Origin: Desulfosoma caldarium
GTDB taxonomy: Bacteria; Desulfobacterota; Syntrophobacteria; Syntrophobacterales; DSM-9756
Direction of reading: 5' to 3'
Assembly: GCF_003751385.1 (NCBI RefSeq)
Contig: NZ_RJVA01000009.1
Location: 434,001-498,000, forward strand
DNA: 64,000 nucleotides
A model generated the notes under the pieces. The model was not told the origin of the DNA. It worked only from the letters and a program-made list of their open reading frames with translations, and ran no database searches. Position numbers and translations under genes: made by a program. How positions within the stretch are numbered: position 1 is the stretch's first letter; every line of letters starts with the position of its first letter. This document shows positions 36,935 through 46,889 of the stretch, in pieces.

Positions 36935-37429
36935 CTAATGGGTCATTTTTTTCAGTTGCACCGCCAGGCGCCGCAAATGTTCCTGTTCTTCCTTGACCAG
37001 CAAGCCGATGAACTGGCGCCCTTTTTCTTCCTCGGTGGCATCCTGCATGCTGAGGAAAAAGATCACGGAATCCTTTTCAAATTCCATGGCCATGCGCAAG
37101 GCGTCCACGGCGTCCTGGATCGTGGCGATCTTGGCGTCCACGCTTTCGCTCGTGCGAAACACATGGCCGTCGGCCATCATCTTGAGGTAATGGGCCATTT
37201 CGTTGTTGGGGTCATACACGGTCGATTGAGCGGCTTGGGGCGGCAACTGCGCCTTGAGTTCCTGAAACTTTCTCTGGTGTTCCACTTCCTGCTGGGCCAA
37301 GTCTCTGAAGATGGCCTGTACATCAGGATCGTCAATCTTGGCCGCAACCTTTTCATAAAAGGCCTTGCCGTTTTCTTCGATTTCCACGGCAATTTGAAAC
37401 ACTTCCGCCGCATTGAATCCAAAGATCAT
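36935..37429 (-). CDS. Rubrerythrin-like ferritin-family protein
   Basis: The 164-residue four-helix protein has paired diiron ligands of the rubrerythrin type: EIEENGKAFYE, QQEVEHQRKF, AMEFEKDSV and KEEQEHLRRL. It lacks the C-terminal rubredoxin domain of classical rubrerythrin, but a separate rubredoxin gene lies 33 bases upstream in the same direction, which could supply the electrons for peroxide reduction. Start 37429 follows GTGAGGAGAAACTTC. Confidence 0.85.
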   Translation of the reverse strand: MIFGFNAAEVFQIAVEIEENGKAFYEKVAAKIDDPDVQAIFRDLAQQEVEHQRKFQELKAQLPPQAAQSTVYDPNNEMAHYLKMMADGHVFRTSESVDAKIATIQDAVDALRMAMEFEKDSVIFFLSMQDATEEEKGRQFIGLLVKEEQEHLRRLAVQLKKMTH

Positions 37430-37462
37430 GAAGTTTCTCCTCACAACGCCCTTTGAGGAGGG

Positions 37463-37621
37463 CTATTCCTTGGCAAAGTCACTTTTGGCGGCGCCGCACA
37501 CGGGGCAAGTCCAATCATCGGGAAGTTTCTCAAACGGAGTGCCGGGAGCCACACCGTTATCGGGATCGCCTTTCTCAGGGTCGTACACATAACCACAGAT
37601 CTGACACACATAACGGTCCAT
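37463..37621 (-). CDS. Rubredoxin
   Basis: The 52-residue protein is a canonical rubredoxin with [14 protein letters not shown] and [11 protein letters not shown], the two CxxC pairs binding one iron. It is an electron donor to peroxide-reducing diiron proteins and to FprA-type oxygen reductases, both encoded in this window. Start 37621 follows GAGAGGAGGATTCG. It forms an operon with the ferritin-like gene downstream. Confidence 0.96.
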   Translation of the reverse strand: MDRYVCQICGYVYDPEKGDPDNGVAPGTPFEKLPDDWTCPVCGAAKSDFAKE

Positions 37622-37720
37622 CGAATCCTCCTCTCTTGGCATGGTTCTCAATGAAGTCCAGCTTCTCTTACGCAACGCACTGCACTTACATCATGACGAT
37701 AAGGTCGTTTGCAATATAAA

Positions 37721-40057
37721 TCATGTGTCCGGCATTGCAACGCTCGGGCGGCGTTTTTGCCACACGCGGCGCAAGCGCAAAGCGTTGCTCACCACGGAGA
37801 CCGAACTGAAGGCCATGGCCGCCGCGGCCACCATGGGGTTCAACATGAGGCCGAAAACCGGATAGAGCACTCCGGCGGCCACGGGAATGCCGGCACAGTT
37901 GTAGAAGAAAGCCCAAAAGAGATTTTGGCGAATGGTTTTCAGGGTTAAACGGGACAAGACCATGGCTTCGGCCACCAGGCGCAGATCAGGACGCATGAGG
38001 GCAATGTCACCGGCTTCCACCGCCACATCAGTTCCGCTGCCCATGGCCACCCCCACATCGGCGGCGGCCAAGGCCGGCGCATCGTTGATGCCGTCCCCGA
38101 CCATGGCCGTCACATGGCCGTGCCGTTGCGCCTCACGCACCACGTCCGCTTTATGCTCGGGAAGCACTTCGGCCACCACATGATCAATACCCACAAGAGA
38201 GGCCACTGCGCGGGCGGTGGCGGCGTTGTCTCCTGTGATCAAGCCCACGCGTACCCCCAGGCCCTTGAGCGCCTCCACCGCCTCTCGAGCATGGGCTCTG
38301 GGGTTGTCCCGCAAAGCCACCATGCCGACGGCCGCAGTACCCCGCGCCACATAGACCACCGTCTTGCCTTCCTGAACCCACGCCTTGGCGGGCGTTTCCA
38401 GGGCCTGCACATCCACGTTCCATTCATGCAAGAGGCGCCCATTGCCCACCATCACCACCACCCCGCCCACTCGGCCCCTGGCTCCAAGCCCCGAGAAGGC
38501 TTCAAAGCCTTGAACCGCGTCCAAGGACACCCCTTCAGCGCGAGCATGCTCCACAATGGCCCGCCCCAGAGGATGCTCGGATGCCGCTTCCAAAGATGCG
38601 GCCAGCTGGAGCACGTCTCGAGGAGACATTCCCGGGACCGCCTTCACGTCCGTGACCACGGGGTGGCCCAAAGTGAGCGTGCCTGTTTTGTCAAAAAAAA
38701 CCGCATTCACCTTGTGGGCTTTTTCCAGGGTCTCGCCGCTCTTGATGAGAATGCCCGCTTCAGCTCCCAAGCCCGTCCCCACCATGACCGCGGTGGGTGT
38801 GGCCAATCCCATGGCACAAGGGCAAGCGATGATGAGCACTGAAACGAAGGTGAGGACCGCTCGGCCCCAATCCAATCCCGGTACCACAAAGGCCCACACC
38901 CCGAAGGTGACCACGGCGATGCCGATGACCAGAGGCACAAAGACGGCCGCCACGCGGTCGGCCAGCCTTTGAATGGGGGCCTTAGAGCCTTGGGCTTCTT
39001 CCACCAGACGGATGATGCGGGCCAAGGAGGTGTCGGATCCCACGCGTGTCGCCCGCACCACCAGGGCCCCAAAGCCATTGACCGTGCCGGCAAAGACGCG
39101 AGCTCCGGGCATCTTGTCCACGGGAAGGCTTTCTCCGGTGAGCATGGATTCATCCACCGCCGAGGTCCCGTCCACCACCTCGCCGTCCACGGGAAGACGT
39201 TCTCCTGGCCGAATGCGAAGCAGATCTCCCGGTTCCACCACCTCCACGGGAACCACCTTTTCGACGCCGTTGCGCAGCACGCAGGCCGTGGTGGGTCGCA
39301 GTTCCATAAGCCTTTGAATGGCCATGGACGTCTTGCCGCGAGCCCGCGCTTCCAAGTATCGCCCCAACAGCACCAGGGCCACAATCATGGCGGCCCCATC
39401 GAAATACAGGTGAGGGTGCAGGCCCGATCGAGCAAAGAAAGAGGGTGCCGCGACGGCGGCCACGGAATACCCATAGGCGGACAGGGCTCCCACGGCCACG
39501 AGCGTATTCATATCTGAGGTCTTTTGGCGCAGGGCCTTCCACGCGCCTTCAAAGAACCGGCTGCCCACCCAAAAGACCGCCGGCGTCGTCAAAAGAATGA
39601 GAAGCCCTTGAAGCATGGAGGGGGGAATACGATCCACTCCGGGCACATGGGATCCCATGGAAAGGATCATGACAAGGGCCGACAGCACACAGCCCACCAC
39701 CACGCGGTGCTTCAAATCCGCCGTTTCTTGGCGGCGCCGTGCCTCGAGAGGATCGTGCCGCCGCCCTTCGTCCACAACGCCAAGGAACTCATAGCCCGCC
39801 TCAGACAGAACCCGGTCGATGGCCTTGGCGTCCAGGATGCCGTCTTCATGCATGAGGACGGCTTTGCCCGTCGCCAGGTTCACCGCCACGTCCGACACCC
39901 CTGGAAGGTCTCTGAGCACATTCTCCACACGCCGCACACAGGCGGCACAGCTCATACCCCCAATGGAGACAATCGTCTTGGCACCGGCTCGCGGGACGAC
40001 TCCAGAGTCCTCATGGCCTTCTGGGTCTTGGATTCGGACATTGTCAGACGAGCTCAT
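37721..40057 (-). CDS. copA: Copper-exporting P-type ATPase
   Basis: The 778-residue P1B-type ATPase has one N-terminal heavy-metal domain ([10 protein letters not shown], ~residues 34-43), eight membrane helices, the ion-binding CPC motif in [13 protein letters not shown], the phosphorylation motif DKTGTLT, the nucleotide-site HP in SEHPLGRAI, and [10 protein letters not shown]. Copper specificity is indicated by CPC together with the MSCAAC domain and the adjacent chaperone. It exports Cu+ from the cytoplasm. It overlaps copZ by 14 bases. Confidence 0.95.
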   Translation of the reverse strand: MSSSDNVRIQDPEGHEDSGVVPRAGAKTIVSIGGMSCAACVRRVENVLRDLPGVSDVAVNLATGKAVLMHEDGILDAKAIDRVLSEAGYEFLGVVDEGRRHDPLEARRRQETADLKHRVVVGCVLSALVMILSMGSHVPGVDRIPPSMLQGLLILLTTPAVFWVGSRFFEGAWKALRQKTSDMNTLVAVGALSAYGYSVAAVAAPSFFARSGLHPHLYFDGAAMIVALVLLGRYLEARARGKTSMAIQRLMELRPTTACVLRNGVEKVVPVEVVEPGDLLRIRPGERLPVDGEVVDGTSAVDESMLTGESLPVDKMPGARVFAGTVNGFGALVVRATRVGSDTSLARIIRLVEEAQGSKAPIQRLADRVAAVFVPLVIGIAVVTFGVWAFVVPGLDWGRAVLTFVSVLIIACPCAMGLATPTAVMVGTGLGAEAGILIKSGETLEKAHKVNAVFFDKTGTLTLGHPVVTDVKAVPGMSPRDVLQLAASLEAASEHPLGRAIVEHARAEGVSLDAVQGFEAFSGLGARGRVGGVVVMVGNGRLLHEWNVDVQALETPAKAWVQEGKTVVYVARGTAAVGMVALRDNPRAHAREAVEALKGLGVRVGLITGDNAATARAVASLVGIDHVVAEVLPEHKADVVREAQRHGHVTAMVGDGINDAPALAAADVGVAMGSGTDVAVEAGDIALMRPDLRLVAEAMVLSRLTLKTIRQNLFWAFFYNCAGIPVAAGVLYPVFGLMLNPMVAAAAMAFSSVSVVSNALRLRRVWQKRRPSVAMPDT

Positions 40058-40244
40058 AGCCCGCTTTTTCGATTTTTTGGCGAACCGCCTGCCTATCCAA
40101 AGCGCTGGCGGTTTCCACCGTCGCCGTGCCCGTGGCCAAATCCACCTGAACGTGCTGAATGCCCGGAATTTCTTTGAGAGCCTTTTCTACGGCCTTGACG
40201 CAGTGGCCACAAGACATGCCCTTGATGTGCAACGTCTCCTGCAT
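40044..40244 (-). CDS. copZ: Copper chaperone (HMA domain)
   Basis: The 66-residue heavy-metal-associated protein has the metal site GMSCGHC (~9-15) and the usual beta-alpha-beta pattern ending EKAGYELV. It probably hands Cu+ to the ATPase encoded immediately downstream, with which it overlaps. Confidence 0.9.
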   Translation of the reverse strand: MQETLHIKGMSCGHCVKAVEKALKEIPGIQHVQVDLATGTATVETASALDRQAVRQKIEKAGYELV

Positions 40245-40313
40245 GCCGATCCTTTCTTGTCATTTTGTTCGAATGACCAAAGATCAATATGCCCTTCCTT
40301 GTGAACGCACCGG

Positions 40314-40556
40314 TCAGGGCACGGCATCATCCGGAACGCGTCTTTTCCAAAAAGCCAGCAAGCCGTTTCTACCAAAAACCACCTGCACCAGTTCCCATCC
40401 CTGCTTGCCACGTTCGTTCAACAGGTTTTCCAAAATGGCCGCCTGATCCACAGGCACATCTTCTAGGGTGCACGTTCCCTGATCCGTACAAAAATAGGCG
40501 GTTTCGCGAAACGCTTCTGCCGAATGTCTCGTCACGGAATATTCAAAACGATCCAC
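40314..40556 (-). CDS. DUF4177-like small protein
   Basis: The 80-residue protein has a beta-rich pattern with LENLLNERGKQGWELVQVV and a final LLAFWKRR, as in DUF4177 proteins of unknown function. It follows the SagB-type gene by 6 bases and precedes copZ by 69 bases. Confidence 0.65.
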   Translation of the reverse strand: MDRFEYSVTRHSAEAFRETAYFCTDQGTCTLEDVPVDQAAILENLLNERGKQGWELVQVVFGRNGLLAFWKRRVPDDAVP

Positions 40557-40562
40557 GTCCGT

Positions 40563-42071
40563 TCAACTCCTCAGCTTTTTGACAGGCCCCGAAGCCGTGA
40601 GATAGACCACATCGCAGCCCGATCCAAGGTGAAAAAGGCTGCGCAGTTCTTCGTCATAGTACGCGCCGATCCCACAGCACCCCAACCCAAGCGCCGTGGA
40701 GGCCAAATACACCCGCTGTCCCAGACGACCGGCGTCCAGCATGGCCGACCGGTAACCTCGCGGCCCAAAGCGTTCATGTACACTTGTCCAGAAGACATGG
40801 AAGATCACATGAAACAGAGCCTGCTTGAGCCATCCCTGATCCAGGCACGCTCGTGCCGACGACCTACGAATATCTTCTCCGGAAATTTCCTGCGCCACTT
40901 CCTCGACGACATTCCAGGCATAAACACCCGGCGGCAATCCGTCGGTTTCACCGCACGCTATGATTACTTGCACGCAAGAGCTCAGAGCGCCGTCCAGTCG
41001 CAGGCTGTGCCACAAGGTCTGCCAATTCTCTTTGGTCACGCGGGCGGACACATAGTTGCGATGAGAGCGGCGTCGCCATACGCATTCCGCAAAGGAAAGA
41101 CCTTCGGGCAGCACCTCGGGACGAGGAATTTTCCTTACTTCCTTTACAAAGTCCTTTGCCTCTTCGCCCGCACCTTTTTCCCCGGCGCCACGCAAAGGTG
41201 CCCCCCCTTCTGTCGTACGATGCGCCTCCAGAATGGCGTGCGGCACCGCATCAACTGGACTGAGGCGACACGCTTCAGGCTGCACCGGGTCCCAGGACCG
41301 CAATTCGTCCATGAGCGAAAACTCCCGGGCACTGTTTAAGGGCTCCGCCGCTTCCCCTGCCCAAGCTTTCGAAGGCAACCCAATCACCGCCACGCAAGCT
41401 TCCCTTTCCGTATCCACTCCCAGAAAGGCATTTAGTTTCGCGTCGTTGAAGCGGTCGTACACGCAAGCCTTGAAGCCTTCCGATCGAAGGACCAAGAGGG
41501 CGTTTTCCACAAGATGCCCGGCATCCAGCAGGCAGTACCGATAGGCGCGGTCCCGGTACTTCCATGCACTGCGAAAGAACATCGTCGTGATGAAAAAGGC
41601 GGCCGTCGGCAAGGCTTTCGAAGCCAAAAAAGACCCGGAACGCAATCGCACCAGGCGGCTTCGCGCCAGATCGTAGTGGTAAAGGCCGTCGTCCAGCTCC
41701 CGCACACCCTGAACGGCTGCGTAAAGCTCGCATGGATAAAGGGCTCCCGCCGAAGGCACGGACCGAAAATAAAAGGCGTCGGCACCCGTGCCACTTTGGG
41801 CCGTGATGCCGTAACTTAGGCGTAAGACGCGGCTCAGGGTCTTGAAATCCAGATGGCCCGTTCTCTCCGGAATCGGATCAAAGAGCACCTGAAAAAAAGG
41901 CTTGGAAGATCCCTCGATGTCCCAAGACAGAGGCACCTCGGGAAGCCCGTGGTATGTCTTAAAGACCTTCGGACGGGCATTCCAGTCCAAAAACCCTCCA
42001 CCCAAGGCACCGCGCCGGTACGCCGTCCGTTCATGATACGCAACGCCGCCGCCCACAATCACACTCCTCAT
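40563..42071 (-). CDS. SagB/ThcOx-type two-domain nitroreductase
   Basis: The 502-residue protein contains two nitroreductase-fold halves. The first has the SagB hallmark SVPSAGALYPCELYAAV and DAGHLVENALLVL; the second has RRRSHRNYV, LDAGRLGQRVYLASTALGLGCCGIGAY. SagB enzymes oxidise azolines in peptide natural products, but there is no YcaO cyclase or precursor here, so this is probably one of the stand-alone members with FMN-dependent redox function of unknown substrate. Confidence 0.8.
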   Translation of the reverse strand: MRSVIVGGGVAYHERTAYRRGALGGGFLDWNARPKVFKTYHGLPEVPLSWDIEGSSKPFFQVLFDPIPERTGHLDFKTLSRVLRLSYGITAQSGTGADAFYFRSVPSAGALYPCELYAAVQGVRELDDGLYHYDLARSRLVRLRSGSFLASKALPTAAFFITTMFFRSAWKYRDRAYRYCLLDAGHLVENALLVLRSEGFKACVYDRFNDAKLNAFLGVDTEREACVAVIGLPSKAWAGEAAEPLNSAREFSLMDELRSWDPVQPEACRLSPVDAVPHAILEAHRTTEGGAPLRGAGEKGAGEEAKDFVKEVRKIPRPEVLPEGLSFAECVWRRRSHRNYVSARVTKENWQTLWHSLRLDGALSSCVQVIIACGETDGLPPGVYAWNVVEEVAQEISGEDIRRSSARACLDQGWLKQALFHVIFHVFWTSVHERFGPRGYRSAMLDAGRLGQRVYLASTALGLGCCGIGAYYDEELRSLFHLGSGCDVVYLTASGPVKKLRS

Positions 42072-42095
42072 GGCTTTGGCCGATTCCCTGAGATC

Positions 42096-42605
42096 TCAGC
42101 CTCCCCACGGCATCTGCGCGTAGGCTTCACTGAGTTTATCTCGAAACTGCCTGAAGAACATTTCGTGCTGCCTTTCCCACCGGGACAGCATCGACAGAGC
42201 GTCTTTGACCTTGCCTTGAGCCTTGGAAGCCATGGAAGCGTAAAACTCGCTGAGGTCCTTTTCGATAAGCCATGCGGTATTGAACACGGTGACATCGGGA
42301 ACCATGGACCCTTGCACACACTGCTCCATGAACTCCTTCTTGGCCCTTTCATCGAAGTAATCCGTAGGCTCCAAGACCAAATCCTGAAGTTGCCCGGGAT
42401 CCACTTCCTTGCCTTGGTGCAGCTCGTCCAAAATGCGGCTGATGAAGGCGATGTGTTTTTCTTCCTCGGCGATCAGCCTCTTGAAAGCACTGACCGCCGC
42501 CCCGATACCGAGGCGCTGCAGCGCTGTTTGGAAAAACATTTTTCCCGTCTCTTCCTGATTCAGCGCATATTCGAACACCTTGATGACCGCTTGATTGGCG
42601 CTCAT
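42096..42605 (-). CDS. Ferritin-like diiron protein (rubrerythrin superfamily)
   Basis: The 169-residue helical protein has ligands of the ferritin-like diiron type: NQEETGKMFFQ, AEEEKHIAFI, EKDLSEFYASM and SRWERQHEMFF. It ends with a Trp-Gly-rich tail. It resembles other ferritin-like proteins encoded nearby (36935, 50180), suggesting gene duplication. Ribosome-binding site GGAGAGAGGTC. Confidence 0.8.
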   Translation of the reverse strand: MSANQAVIKVFEYALNQEETGKMFFQTALQRLGIGAAVSAFKRLIAEEEKHIAFISRILDELHQGKEVDPGQLQDLVLEPTDYFDERAKKEFMEQCVQGSMVPDVTVFNTAWLIEKDLSEFYASMASKAQGKVKDALSMLSRWERQHEMFFRQFRDKLSEAYAQMPWGG

Positions 42606-42660
42606 GACCTCTCTCCTTCAAGCCCTGTCAGCTTCTTTCTCTTTTTCACCTCATCTTTTT

Positions 42661-44724
42661 TCAACGCACCTCGTTCAAGAGGGTGCGCAGGTGTTCCACG
42701 TCGGTGGTCGGCGCCGCACACTGCCTGGCTCGGCACACATAGGCCGTCGTCCGGCCTTCCACAGGTTGCATGGGCACCACAAAGGGGGCCAGCTTTTCGA
42801 GGAGGGCGCGCCGCGTTTCGTCCAAGTGTTTGACGACAAGGGCCGTTCGAGGCCGAAACCCTTCACGCACGCACCGCACCATGGCCTCGTTTTCCAGGCT
42901 TGGGCCCGTTCCCACCAGCACCACTTCGCACCCCGGACCCAAGAGGCGATCAAAGCCGTTGAGAAAATGCGTGTAAGCTCGAGGGTATTTTTTGACTTCA
43001 TGGGCAAAGGCGCGCACAATGCCGTCGGCCGCCTTTTCCCAACGCGCCTCGCCGGTGATTTGGCCAAGACGGGCCAAGGTGTTCAGAGCTGTGGAATTGC
43101 CCGAGGGCAAGGCTCCGTCGTACACTTGGCGTTCCTTGATGATGAGCTCCTCCGCATCCTTGGCCGTGTAATCCAAACCGCCTCTTTCTGAATTCCAGAA
43201 CAGGGCCAGCATGAGCTCGTGCACATCCACGGCCTTTTGCAGGAACTGCGGGTCGAAAGAGGCTTCGTAAAGTTCTAGCAAAGCCCATGCAAGAAATGCA
43301 TAGTCGTCCAAAAAGCCGTGATGGGCCACGTGGCCGTGGCGAAACCGGCGGTACAGGCGGCCCTGAGGGTCTCGAAGCGTGTTCCAGACAAACTGCACCG
43401 CCTTGGTCGCCGCCATGAGGTATTGTGCCTCCCCCAGAACTCGATATCCCAGGGCCAGGGCGGCAGCCATGAGGCCGTTCCACGCCGTGAGAATTTTGTC
43501 GTCCTTAAGAGGGGCCGGCCGAGTCTTGCGGTGGTTGAAAAGGGCCTGCCGAGCGTTTTCCATGAGGTCCACAAAGGCGGGCACGCTCAAGCCGGCTCGT
43601 GAAGCGAGCGTTTCCGGCATTTCGGCCAGATGCAACACGCTGCGGCCTTTTTCAAAATTACCTTTGGCCGTGACACCGAAGTATTCACAGGCCCACCGCG
43701 CCTGATCTTCCGGCAGCACGGCGCGTATCTCTTCCGGCGTCCATGTGTAAAACAGCCCTTCTTCGCCCTCGGTGTCGGCATCTTCCGCGGAATAAAATCC
43801 TCCTTCCGCGTCGGTCATGTCCCGCAAAACATAGGCGAAGATTTCCCCGGCCACGTGAGCATAAAAGGCCTTGCCCGTCACCTGATAGGTTTCCAAGTAG
43901 GCCATGGCCAAAAGGGCTTGATCGTAGAGCATCTTTTCAAAGTGGGGCACGAGCCATCGTGCATCCACGGAATAGCGGTGAAACCCGTAGGCCAACTGAT
44001 CGAAAAGGCCGCCTTGGCGCATGGCCATAAGGGTCTCTTCCACCATGCCCAGAGCCGCCGGATTTTCGGTGCGAGCATGGTAGCGCAGTAAAAAGGTCAA
44101 CTGATGGGGCGTGGGGAACTTGGGCGCGTCCCCAAAGCCGCCCCACCGCGGGTCAAAGGCTCCTCGAAGCTGGCTAAAGCCCTGCTCCAGATCGCTTTCC
44201 TCCAAAAAAGATTCCGGACCTTGGGAAGCTTGCTGAAGCACTTCCACGATCTTGTACCCGGTGGTCATCAGCTTGGGTCGTTCCTCGCGCCACAGCCGAT
44301 GCACCTCCTGCAACAAATCCAGAAATCCAGGCATCCCCAGGCGCGCCGTCTTGGGAAAGTAGGTGCCGGCAAAAAAGGGCACCTTTTCCGGCGTCAAAAA
44401 CACGGACAGCGGCCATCCGCCATGCCCGGCGATCACCTGACAGACGCTCATGTAGACGCCGTCGATGTCCGGACGTTCCTCACGGTCCACCTTAACGGCC
44501 ACAAAATGCTCATTGAGGTAACGGGCCACCTCGGGGTCTTCAAAGGACTCATGGGCCATCACATGGCACCAGTGGCATGTGGCATACCCGATGCTCAAAA
44601 AAACGGGTTTGTCCTCACGCCGCGCCTTGGCAAAAGCCTCTTCCCCCCATGGATGCCAGTCCACGGGGTTGTGGGCGTGCTGCAAAAGATAGGGGCTCTT
44701 TTCCCCGACCAGCCTATTGGGCAT
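42661..44724 (-). CDS. DUF255 thioredoxin-like/glycosidase-fold protein (YyaL family)
   Basis: The 687-residue protein has the N-terminal thioredoxin-like DUF255 domain with [20 protein letters not shown] (CHWC active site, ~residues 45-64) followed by an (alpha/alpha)6-barrel domain. The family includes YyaL and human SPATA20 and has no settled function. The C-terminus has [14 protein letters not shown]. The gene is complete. Confidence 0.88.
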   Translation of the reverse strand: MPNRLVGEKSPYLLQHAHNPVDWHPWGEEAFAKARREDKPVFLSIGYATCHWCHVMAHESFEDPEVARYLNEHFVAVKVDREERPDIDGVYMSVCQVIAGHGGWPLSVFLTPEKVPFFAGTYFPKTARLGMPGFLDLLQEVHRLWREERPKLMTTGYKIVEVLQQASQGPESFLEESDLEQGFSQLRGAFDPRWGGFGDAPKFPTPHQLTFLLRYHARTENPAALGMVEETLMAMRQGGLFDQLAYGFHRYSVDARWLVPHFEKMLYDQALLAMAYLETYQVTGKAFYAHVAGEIFAYVLRDMTDAEGGFYSAEDADTEGEEGLFYTWTPEEIRAVLPEDQARWACEYFGVTAKGNFEKGRSVLHLAEMPETLASRAGLSVPAFVDLMENARQALFNHRKTRPAPLKDDKILTAWNGLMAAALALGYRVLGEAQYLMAATKAVQFVWNTLRDPQGRLYRRFRHGHVAHHGFLDDYAFLAWALLELYEASFDPQFLQKAVDVHELMLALFWNSERGGLDYTAKDAEELIIKERQVYDGALPSGNSTALNTLARLGQITGEARWEKAADGIVRAFAHEVKKYPRAYTHFLNGFDRLLGPGCEVVLVGTGPSLENEAMVRCVREGFRPRTALVVKHLDETRRALLEKLAPFVVPMQPVEGRTTAYVCRARQCAAPTTDVEHLRTLLNEVR

Positions 44725-44733
44725 GCCGTATCC

Positions 44734-44949
44734 TTATCGAGGCGTCTCGTCTTGACCGCCCGCATACGCGGTGAATTTGGTAAAATCGATGGGTTGTCCG
44801 CATTGAGCGCACACATGCTTCTTGTCGAATTTGTCGGAAAAGATTTCCTTTTCCGCACTGCACCCATCACACTTGCACACAAAGGAACGCAAATCCTTGA
44901 ACTGTTCAAATCCCAGACAATGCCTCGGCGTCGTCGTGGGCTCTTCCTT
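44734..44949 (-). CDS. Possible zinc-ribbon protein without a standard start codon
   Basis: An open frame of 71 codons reads CLGFEQFKDLRSF, then VCKCDGCSAEKEIF and HVCAQCGQPIDFTKF. Two Cys groups (CKCDGC and CAQC) fit a small zinc ribbon or rubredoxin-like knuckle. The frame opens after a TGA at 44950-44952 and has no ATG. A CTG six bases after GAGG, or a GTG just before the first Cys, are the only starts I can suggest; a one-base error upstream is also possible. It lies 9 bases from the YyaL-family gene start. Confidence 0.45.
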   Translation of the reverse strand, partial: KEEPTTTPRHCLGFEQFKDLRSFVCKCDGCSAEKEIFSDKFDKKHVCAQCGQPIDFTKFTAYAGGQDETPR

Positions 44950-45072
44950 TCATAACCGTTGTCTGCTTCGCGTTGCCAAACCATCTCTTCAACGAGGCCC
45001 TCTCGCCGGTAGGCGGGCTGGCACTTCGGCGCGGTGCCCTATGCGTCGAGGAGGGCAAGGCCGCCGTGTTGG

Positions 45073-45525
45073 TTAAGCGCCGCTCTGAAGTTTGCGAGCG
45101 ATTTCCTGAGCGTAGCGTTTCGCCATCGACACAGCGCCGCTCATAGCTCCGGATTTCAGCTTCAAGGGACCGCTCACCATGTCCATCTGGTAGATGTTTT
45201 TCATGGTTTCAAAGATCCGCCCCGGCGCCTCCCCGCTCCACCCAAAGGAACCAAAGGCTCCGCCAACCTTTCCCTTCAGGTCGTATTGCTCCAACTTGAA
45301 AAGAAAGGTCTTCATCGGCTGCATCATCTCACCGTGATACGTGGCCGATCCCAAAACAAGGGCATCAAAGGCTTCAGGGCTCTCGTGAGCCTGTTCAAAG
45401 GCCTGCACCGCCATGATCGTGACATCCACTCCGGCCTCGCGCAGCCCTTCAGCGATGAGTTCCCCGATGCCCTTGGTTTGGTTCGTCCGTGTGGTATAAA
45501 GCACGAGGGCTTTGGACACGACCAT
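45073..45525 (-). CDS. Flavodoxin-domain protein
   Basis: The 150-residue protein has the FMN phosphate-binding loop VLYTTRTNQTKGIGELI (~8-24), ALVLGSATYHGEMM and GAFGSFGWSGEA, matching short-chain flavodoxin-fold proteins like those fused to FprA. It may carry electrons in the cluster of redox genes around it. It follows a small zinc-ribbon gene by 12 bases. Confidence 0.88.
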   Translation of the reverse strand: MVVSKALVLYTTRTNQTKGIGELIAEGLREAGVDVTIMAVQAFEQAHESPEAFDALVLGSATYHGEMMQPMKTFLFKLEQYDLKGKVGGAFGSFGWSGEAPGRIFETMKNIYQMDMVSGPLKLKSGAMSGAVSMAKRYAQEIARKLQSGA

Positions 45526-45537
45526 GCTCCTTTCCGC

Positions 45538-45732
45538 TCAGTTGGACTCCTCCACATCTTCCACATGGACCACGGTACCCTTGTGTTTGGTTCCGCACGT
45601 GGGGCAAAGGATCTCCATTTCTTCTTCCGGGCCGATATACTTATCCCTCAGCTTTTCCGGACCCAAAAACGTCACGTCGCCACAAGCACACTGGGGACAT
45701 TGGCCTCGAACCGTGTATCTTTTCTTCGTCAT
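45538..45732 (-). CDS. Small zinc-ribbon protein
   Basis: The 64-residue protein has CPQCACG and CPTCGTKH, two CxxC knuckles about 31 residues apart, the pattern of a zinc ribbon. Acidic C-terminal tail. Start 45732 follows AAAGGAGGATCCGCC. No enzymatic function can be assigned. It sits between a DsrE-like gene and a flavodoxin gene. Confidence 0.75.
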   Translation of the reverse strand: MTKKRYTVRGQCPQCACGDVTFLGPEKLRDKYIGPEEEMEILCPTCGTKHKGTVVHVEDVEESN

Positions 45733-45748
45733 GGCGGATCCTCCTTTG

Positions 45749-46099
45749 TTAGAATGTGATGATCTGAAACCCTTGGTCCACATACCTGGCCAGACTCGCG
45801 TGACCTTTCATGTCCGCGAGCACCTTTAAACCTTCCTTTTCCACGGCATCGAGGACACCAAATTGCACGGAACAAGCCCGACACACACCGTGGATCAAGC
45901 CGGCGGTTTTGACCTGCCTATACAGCCCATGCATGGCGTGATCGGGGGCAGCGATTTGGGGAATCACCTGCACGGCCGCTCCTTCCACCACCACGGCTGT
46001 TTCGTAGCCCCTTTGGGCAAAATCCAAAGCATTGAGCAGCACGTGCACGAAGCACATGATTTCGCCTCGAAAGGCACACAAAGCGACCCTTTTGTCCAT
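45749..46099 (-). CDS. DsrE-like sulfur-relay family protein
   Basis: The 116-residue cytoplasmic protein matches the DsrE/YchN fold: CFVHVLLNALDFAQRGYE, VVVEGAAVQ, and GVCRACSVQFG with a conserved Cys followed by LADMKGHASLA. Members carry persulfide sulfur or have structural roles. Start 46099 follows GGGAGGAAGCGAGG. It adjoins the zinc-ribbon and flavodoxin genes. Confidence 0.8.
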   Translation of the reverse strand: MDKRVALCAFRGEIMCFVHVLLNALDFAQRGYETAVVVEGAAVQVIPQIAAPDHAMHGLYRQVKTAGLIHGVCRACSVQFGVLDAVEKEGLKVLADMKGHASLARYVDQGFQIITF

Positions 46100-46193
46100 C
46101 CTCGCTTCCTCCCTCGTCTCGGCTGAACAAGGCACGTGGCCGGCATGGCGCGGCGCACGCCGCACCTCCGCTCCGAGCTCCTCGAACAGGCTG

Positions 46194-46814
46194 TCACGGT
46201 GATGGAAGCTTTTGCAGCTCCTTCAGAATGCTTTCCAATGAAGGCCTCTCATTGATGTCATGAATATCAATGTAACGAATCACGCCCTCCTTGTCGATGA
46301 TGAAGGTGGCCCGTTCCGAAACGCCATCGGAACGTAGGACGCCATACCGAGATGCCACCTCTCCGTGAGGCCAGAAATCCGAAAGGACCGGAAACCACAA
46401 CCCGCCCATCTCCTGCGTCCAAGCAAAGAGTGTGGGAAGATTATCCACACTGATACCTAAAACCACCGCGTCGTGCGCTTCAAAAAGCTCTTTGGCGATA
46501 TTGTAGCCCGGCCACTGATCAGAACAGACCGGCGTCCACGCCGCGGGCACGAAGGAAAGCACCACATGTTTTTGCCCGCGAAACTGAGATAACTGCACTT
46601 TTTCACCCGAAATGGAGGGCAACGTGAAGTCGGGAGCCACATCACCCACACGCACCTTGAGTGTGGAATCCACGGGCTTCAACGGCCCAGGTGTGTAAAT
46701 CTTTCCCTGAAAGGCTTCGGAAATTCCATGGGCCGGGGGCGTCCACACCGAGCTCAGGACCACCATGGCCATGATCAGAGCACCACCAAGGCGCCACATC
46801 CAGCTTCTGTCCAT
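46194..46814 (-). CDS. Exported peroxiredoxin (AhpC/TSA family)
   Basis: The 206-residue protein has a signal peptide or membrane anchor (~residues 8-28) and an AhpC/TSA domain with the peroxidatic Cys in AWTPVCSDQWPG. No resolving Cys is evident, so it may act as a 1-Cys enzyme with an external thiol donor; the thioredoxin-like protein encoded upstream is a candidate. Start 46814 follows GAGGGAAGCAAAT. It ends the minus-strand cassette ZIP transporter, octahaem cytochrome, thioredoxin-like, peroxiredoxin. Confidence 0.85.
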   Translation of the reverse strand: MDRSWMWRLGGALIMAMVVLSSVWTPPAHGISEAFQGKIYTPGPLKPVDSTLKVRVGDVAPDFTLPSISGEKVQLSQFRGQKHVVLSFVPAAWTPVCSDQWPGYNIAKELFEAHDAVVLGISVDNLPTLFAWTQEMGGLWFPVLSDFWPHGEVASRYGVLRSDGVSERATFIIDKEGVIRYIDIHDINERPSLESILKELQKLPSP

Positions 46815-46889
46815 ATTTGCTTCCCTCAACCCCGGCTCTTTGAAGAATGCCTCGACGGCTTGGCCACATTCTTTTCGGGCCGGCAAACC

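Noticed and set aside
40563-42071. SagB-type gene as part of a thiazole/oxazole peptide cluster
   Set aside because: No YcaO, docking protein, precursor peptide or exporter is encoded beside it.
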